Part shown: piece by piece, positions 60,767-64,000 of the stretch
Position numbering within the stretch: position 1 is the stretch's first letter
Layout: each line of letters begins with the position of its first letter
Assembly (NCBI RefSeq): GCF_031453975.1
Contig: NZ_JAVDPW010000016.1
Coordinates: 73,790-137,789, forward strand
DNA length: 64,000 bases
Direction of reading: 5' to 3'
Origin: Inquilinus ginsengisoli_A
GTDB taxonomy: Bacteria > Pseudomonadota > Alphaproteobacteria > DSM-16000 > Inquilinaceae
Program-made: the position numbers and the translations under genes
The notes under the pieces: generated by a model
Databases searched by the model: none
What the model was told of the DNA's origin: nothing
Seen by the model: only the letters and a program-made list of their open reading frames with translations

Positions 60767-63700
60767 ATGTCCGATCCCGCCCTCGACCTCCGGCGTCCCT
60801 TCGGACCGGCGGAGGCCGAATCCCTGTTCCGCACGGCCTGGGGCATCGACGCCCGGGCCCAGGCGCTGGCGGGCGAACTCGACCAGAACTTCCTGATGAC
60901 CGCGGCGGATGGCGGCCGGCATGTGCTGAAGCTTTACCATGCCGGCGCGGATGCTGCGGTGCTGGACTTCCAGGATGGCGGCCTGCTGCATCTGGCCGAC
61001 CGCGACCCGTCGCTGCCGGCGCCGCGCCCGGTGCCGGCCCAGGACGGGCGCCTGACCGTGCCGGTCGCGATGGCCGACGGGTCGACCCGCCTGGCCCGGG
61101 TGCTGGACTGGCTGCCCGGCCGGCTGATGGGCGAAAGCCGGCCCTACGGCCCGGCGCTGCTGCGCTCGCTCGGCGCCTATCTCGGGCGGCTCGACCGGGC
61201 GCTGGCCGATTTCTCCCACCCGGCGCAGGACCGGCCGCTGCGCTGGGCGATCACCGCCGCGCCGCAGGCGCGCGAGCTGCTGCCCCACGTCGCCGACCCG
61301 GCGCGGCGGGCCAAGGCGGAACGGATCCTCGACCGCTACGACGAACGGGTGGTGCCGCTGCTGCCGGGGCTGCGCCGGCAGGTGGTGCATCACGACGCCA
61401 ATGACTGGAACGTGGTGGTCGGGCCCGACGGCCTCTGCGCCGGGGTGATCGATTTCGGCGACGCCGTCGCCAACCCGCTGGTGGCGGAGCTCGCGGTCGC
61501 CTGCGCCTACGCCATGATGGGGCAGGACCGGCCGGTCGAGGCGGTGCTGCCGCTGGTCGCCGGCTACCACGCCGCCAACCCGCTGACGGCGGACGAGCTG
61601 TCGGTCCTCCTCGACCTCATCCGCGCCCGGCTGGCGCAGAGCGTGTGCATGTCCTCCTGGCAGCACGCCCGCGACCCCGGCAACGACTATCTCCTGATCA
61701 GCCAGAAGGACGCCTGGGCCTTGATCGACCAGCTCGACACCGTCAACGACGCTTTCGCCGCCTACAAGCTGCGGGCCGCGGCCGGCCTGCCGGCGCATCC
61801 GGCCAGCCGGCGGGTGCTGGCCTGGCTGGCGGCCAACGCCGACCGCATCGGCCCGATCTGCCGCCACGACCTGACGGTGGCCGAGAACGTCGTGGTCCTG
61901 GACTGGACCCAGGGCAGCGCCGACCTGACCTCGCTGGACGGGCTGGACAGCGTCGACGCCAAGACCGAGGTGGTGCTGGCCCGCATCGCCCGGGCCGGCG
62001 CCCAGGTCGGCATCGGCCGCTATGCCGAGCCGCGCGGCGTCTACCAGACCGACGCCTTCAAGACCGACACCGGCGAGCGGCGGACGATCCATCTCGGCAT
62101 CGATGTGTTCCTGCCGGCGGATGAGCCGTTCCTGGCACCGCTGCCGGGCCGCGTCCATCTGGTGACCAACAACGCCCAGCCGGGCGACTACGGCCCGCTG
62201 GTGATCCTGGAGCACGAGACCGGCGACGGCGACGTGTTCTACACCCTCTACGGCCACCTCGCCGACAAGACCCTGACCCATCTCAAGGCCGGGGACCGGG
62301 TCGAGACCGGCGACGTGATCGGCTGGAACGGCGCGCCGCCGACCAATGGCGACTGGGTGCCGCATCTGCACTTCCAGTTCCTGCTCGACCTGATGGGCCG
62401 CGGCGCCGACATCGAGGGCGTGGGCCGGCGCAGCGACATGGATGTGTGGGAAAGCGTCAGCCCCGACCCGAACGCCATCCTGGGCATCCCGGCCGAAGTC
62501 TCGGTGCGGCTGCCGCGCGGGCATGAGGCGCTGCTGGAGCAGCGCCGGCTGCATCTCGGCCGCTCGCTGTCGGTGTCCTATGCCGAGCCGCTGAAGATCG
62601 TGGCGGGCGAGGGCCAGTACCTGATCGATGAGACCGGCACGGCCTATCTCGACATGGTCAACAATGTCGCCCATGTCGGCCATTGCCACCCCCGGGTGGT
62701 CGCGGCCGGCCAGGGGCAGATGGCGGCGCTGAACACCAACACCCGCTACCTCCACGACAACATCGTCGACTTCGCCCGCCGCCTGACCGCGACGCTGCCG
62801 GACAGCCTCTCGGTCTGCGTCTTCGTCAATTCGGGGTCGGAGGCCAACGACCTGGCGCTGCGCATGGCGCGGGCCGCCACCGGCCGCACCGACACCGTGG
62901 CGGTCGACGTCGCCTATCACGGCAACCTCAACTCGCTGGTCGCGATCAGCCCCTACAAGTTCGACGGGCCCGGCGGCAAGGGCCGGCCCGAGGGCACCTG
63001 GGTGGCCGAGATGCCGGACGGCTATCGCGGCCGACTGAAATACGGCGAGCCGGAGCTCGGGGCCCGCTACGCCGAGGACGTCGCCCGCCAGTTCGCGGCG
63101 GCAGCCAAGGCCGGCCGCGGCGTCGCCGCCTTCATCGCCGAATCGATCCTGTCCTGCGGCGGCCAGATCGTGCTGCCCGACGGCTATCTGAAGGCGGCCT
63201 ACGCCCATGCCCGCGCCGCCGGCGCCCTGTGCATCGCCGACGAGGTGCAGGTCGGCTTCGGCCGGGTCGGCAGCCACATGTGGGCGTTCGAGACCCAGGG
63301 CGTGACGCCCGACATCGTCACCATGGGCAAGCCGATCGGCAACGGCCATCCGATCGGCGCGGTGGTGACGACGCCGGAGATCGCCGCGGCCTTCGCCAAC
63401 GGCATGGAGTATTTCAACACCTTCGGCGGCAACCCGGTGTCGTCGGCGATCGGCATCGCCGTGCTCGACGTCATCCGGGACGAAAGGCTGCAGGCCAAGG
63501 CGCGGCGGGTGGGCGAGCGGATGCTGGCCGGGATGCGGGCGCTGCAGGCGAAGCATCCACTGATCGGCGACGTCCGCGGCCTCGGCCAGTTCACCGGCTT
63601 CGAGCTGGTGCGCGACCGGGCGACGCTGGAGCCGGCGAAGGCCGAGGCCAAGCAGCTGGTCGAGGGCATGAAGCGGCGGCGGATCCTGCTGTCGATCGAC

Positions 63701-63808
63701 GGACCGCTCTACAACGTCATCAAGATCAAGCCGCCGATGGCCTTCGGCGAGGCCGATTGCGACCGTTTCCTGGCGGCGCTGGACGAGGTGCTGGCGGAGA
63801 TCGGCTGA
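60767..63808 (+). CDS. Three-domain fusion: APH-like kinase, M23-like domain, class III aminotransferase
   Basis: 1013 residues. Residues ~20-330 are an aminoglycoside phosphotransferase/hydroxylysine-kinase fold (HHDANDWN with Asp210, then GVIDFGDAV). Residues ~430-545 are an M23/LytM-like domain with His442, Asp446, His533 and His535 (HLGIDVF and PHLHFQ). Residues ~590-1013 are a class III PLP aminotransferase, with PLP-lysine Lys855 in MGKPIGNGHPIG. Kinase plus aminotransferase-fold phospho-lyase is the logic of hydroxylysine or ethanolamine-phosphate breakdown; the M23 domain in the middle is of unclear use. No signal peptide. The ATG at 60767 has GGAG 12 nt upstream. Confidence 0.88.
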   Translation: MSDPALDLRRPFGPAEAESLFRTAWGIDARAQALAGELDQNFLMTAADGGRHVLKLYHAGADAAVLDFQDGGLLHLADRDPSLPAPRPVPAQDGRLTVPVAMADGSTRLARVLDWLPGRLMGESRPYGPALLRSLGAYLGRLDRALADFSHPAQDRPLRWAITAAPQARELLPHVADPARRAKAERILDRYDERVVPLLPGLRRQVVHHDANDWNVVVGPDGLCAGVIDFGDAVANPLVAELAVACAYAMMGQDRPVEAVLPLVAGYHAANPLTADELSVLLDLIRARLAQSVCMSSWQHARDPGNDYLLISQKDAWALIDQLDTVNDAFAAYKLRAAAGLPAHPASRRVLAWLAANADRIGPICRHDLTVAENVVVLDWTQGSADLTSLDGLDSVDAKTEVVLARIARAGAQVGIGRYAEPRGVYQTDAFKTDTGERRTIHLGIDVFLPADEPFLAPLPGRVHLVTNNAQPGDYGPLVILEHETGDGDVFYTLYGHLADKTLTHLKAGDRVETGDVIGWNGAPPTNGDWVPHLHFQFLLDLMGRGADIEGVGRRSDMDVWESVSPDPNAILGIPAEVSVRLPRGHEALLEQRRLHLGRSLSVSYAEPLKIVAGEGQYLIDETGTAYLDMVNNVAHVGHCHPRVVAAGQGQMAALNTNTRYLHDNIVDFARRLTATLPDSLSVCVFVNSGSEANDLALRMARAATGRTDTVAVDVAYHGNLNSLVAISPYKFDGPGGKGRPEGTWVAEMPDGYRGRLKYGEPELGARYAEDVARQFAAAAKAGRGVAAFIAESILSCGGQIVLPDGYLKAAYAHARAAGALCIADEVQVGFGRVGSHMWAFETQGVTPDIVTMGKPIGNGHPIGAVVTTPEIAAAFANGMEYFNTFGGNPVSSAIGIAVLDVIRDERLQAKARRVGERMLAGMRALQAKHPLIGDVRGLGQFTGFELVRDRATLEPAKAEAKQLVEGMKRRRILLSIDGPLYNVIKIKPPMAFGEADCDRFLAALDEVLAEIG

Positions 63809-63906
63809 ACGGCGCCGGGGGGACAATATCGGTCGTAAGTCGGGCTTGGGCGACCACCCCCCTCTCCGCTAGGGTTTCGCCTGACGAGTCTCGAGGAGCC
63901 GGGAAG

Positions 63907-64000
63907 ATGAAGACGCGAGCCGCCGTAGCCGTCGCCGCGGGGAAGCCGCTGGAGATCATGGAGGTCGATCTCGAGGGTCCGAAGTTCGGGGAGGTCCTCG
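63907..64000 (+). CDS. frmA: Class III alcohol dehydrogenase / S-(hydroxymethyl)glutathione dehydrogenase, N-terminal part
   Basis: Only 31 residues are inside the window: MKTRAAVAVAAGKPLEIMEV followed by DLEGPKFGEVL. This is the usual N-terminus of class III zinc alcohol dehydrogenases, which oxidise the formaldehyde-glutathione adduct. GAGGAG and GGGAAG precede the ATG. The catalytic domain is beyond the edge, so other zinc alcohol dehydrogenases cannot be excluded. Confidence 0.75.
   Translation, partial: MKTRAAVAVAAGKPLEIMEVDLEGPKFGEVL

Noticed and set aside
60641..63826. A 1061-residue open reading frame antisense to the kinase/aminotransferase fusion
   Set aside because: Composition is Arg/Gln/Gly/His-rich without any motif, while the sense strand has intact catalytic motifs of three families.

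Overview
The window is GC-rich (roughly 70% by eye) with strongly GC-biased third codon positions. UPF0314, PhzF, RTX-type calcium-binding proteins, an M81 (MlrC) peptidase, XRE-cupin regulators and a cobalamin riboswitch upstream of metE all point to an alphaproteobacterium. A Rhodospirillales member (Inquilinus/Azospirillum-like) is my best guess from gene style only. It looks like chromosomal DNA: no rRNA, tRNA, CRISPR array, phage module or transposase was found.

Layout. 1-5962: truncated GntR regulator with an operator-like palindrome over its start codon, divergent from a cardiolipin synthase; UPF0314; an ABC exporter; an alpha/beta hydrolase; a PhzF protein. 6115-11034: two tandem paralogous RTX-like proteins built from 2 and 4 copies of a ~210-residue module. 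11051-19129: LysR/MFS divergent pair, a Pmp3-like peptide, a membrane protein, an amino-acid ABC transporter without its ATPase, and a large MscS channel. 19245-27797: M20 peptidase, a small frameshifted gene between inverted repeats that overlap both neighbours' stop codons, then HAD-zwf-gnd divergent from GH15 and a polyphosphate-glucokinase-like ROK kinase. The latter suggests glucan to glucose to glucose-6-P to the oxidative pentose phosphate pathway.

27850-33898: metE with a cobalamin riboswitch and a 22-bp palindrome upstream, an XRE-cupin regulator divergent from a hydrolase and an orphan oligopeptide-binding protein. 33912-40529: cyanase, M50 protease, DUF2167 protein, ArfB, LysR, a class I glutamine amidotransferase, and a translationally coupled pair (class A beta-lactamase-like hydrolase plus a peptidoglycan-binding-domain protein).

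40513-60574 is the most notable region: two complete oligopeptide ABC importers on the minus strand. The first ends in an S9 peptidase. The second lies in one long tightly packed operon: FAD amine/D-amino-acid oxidase, M81 peptidase, S12 D-aminopeptidase-like hydrolase, Tat-type binding protein, two permeases, two ATPases. It is divergent from a second XRE-cupin regulator. metA and an M55 (DppA-like) D-aminopeptidase follow, and a 17-bp motif is shared between the XRE-cupin promoter region and the M55 promoter region. I read this as a candidate regulated pathway for import and breakdown of D-residue-containing or modified peptides. 60767-63808 encodes a three-domain kinase/M23/class III aminotransferase fusion, and the window ends in the start of a class III alcohol dehydrogenase gene.
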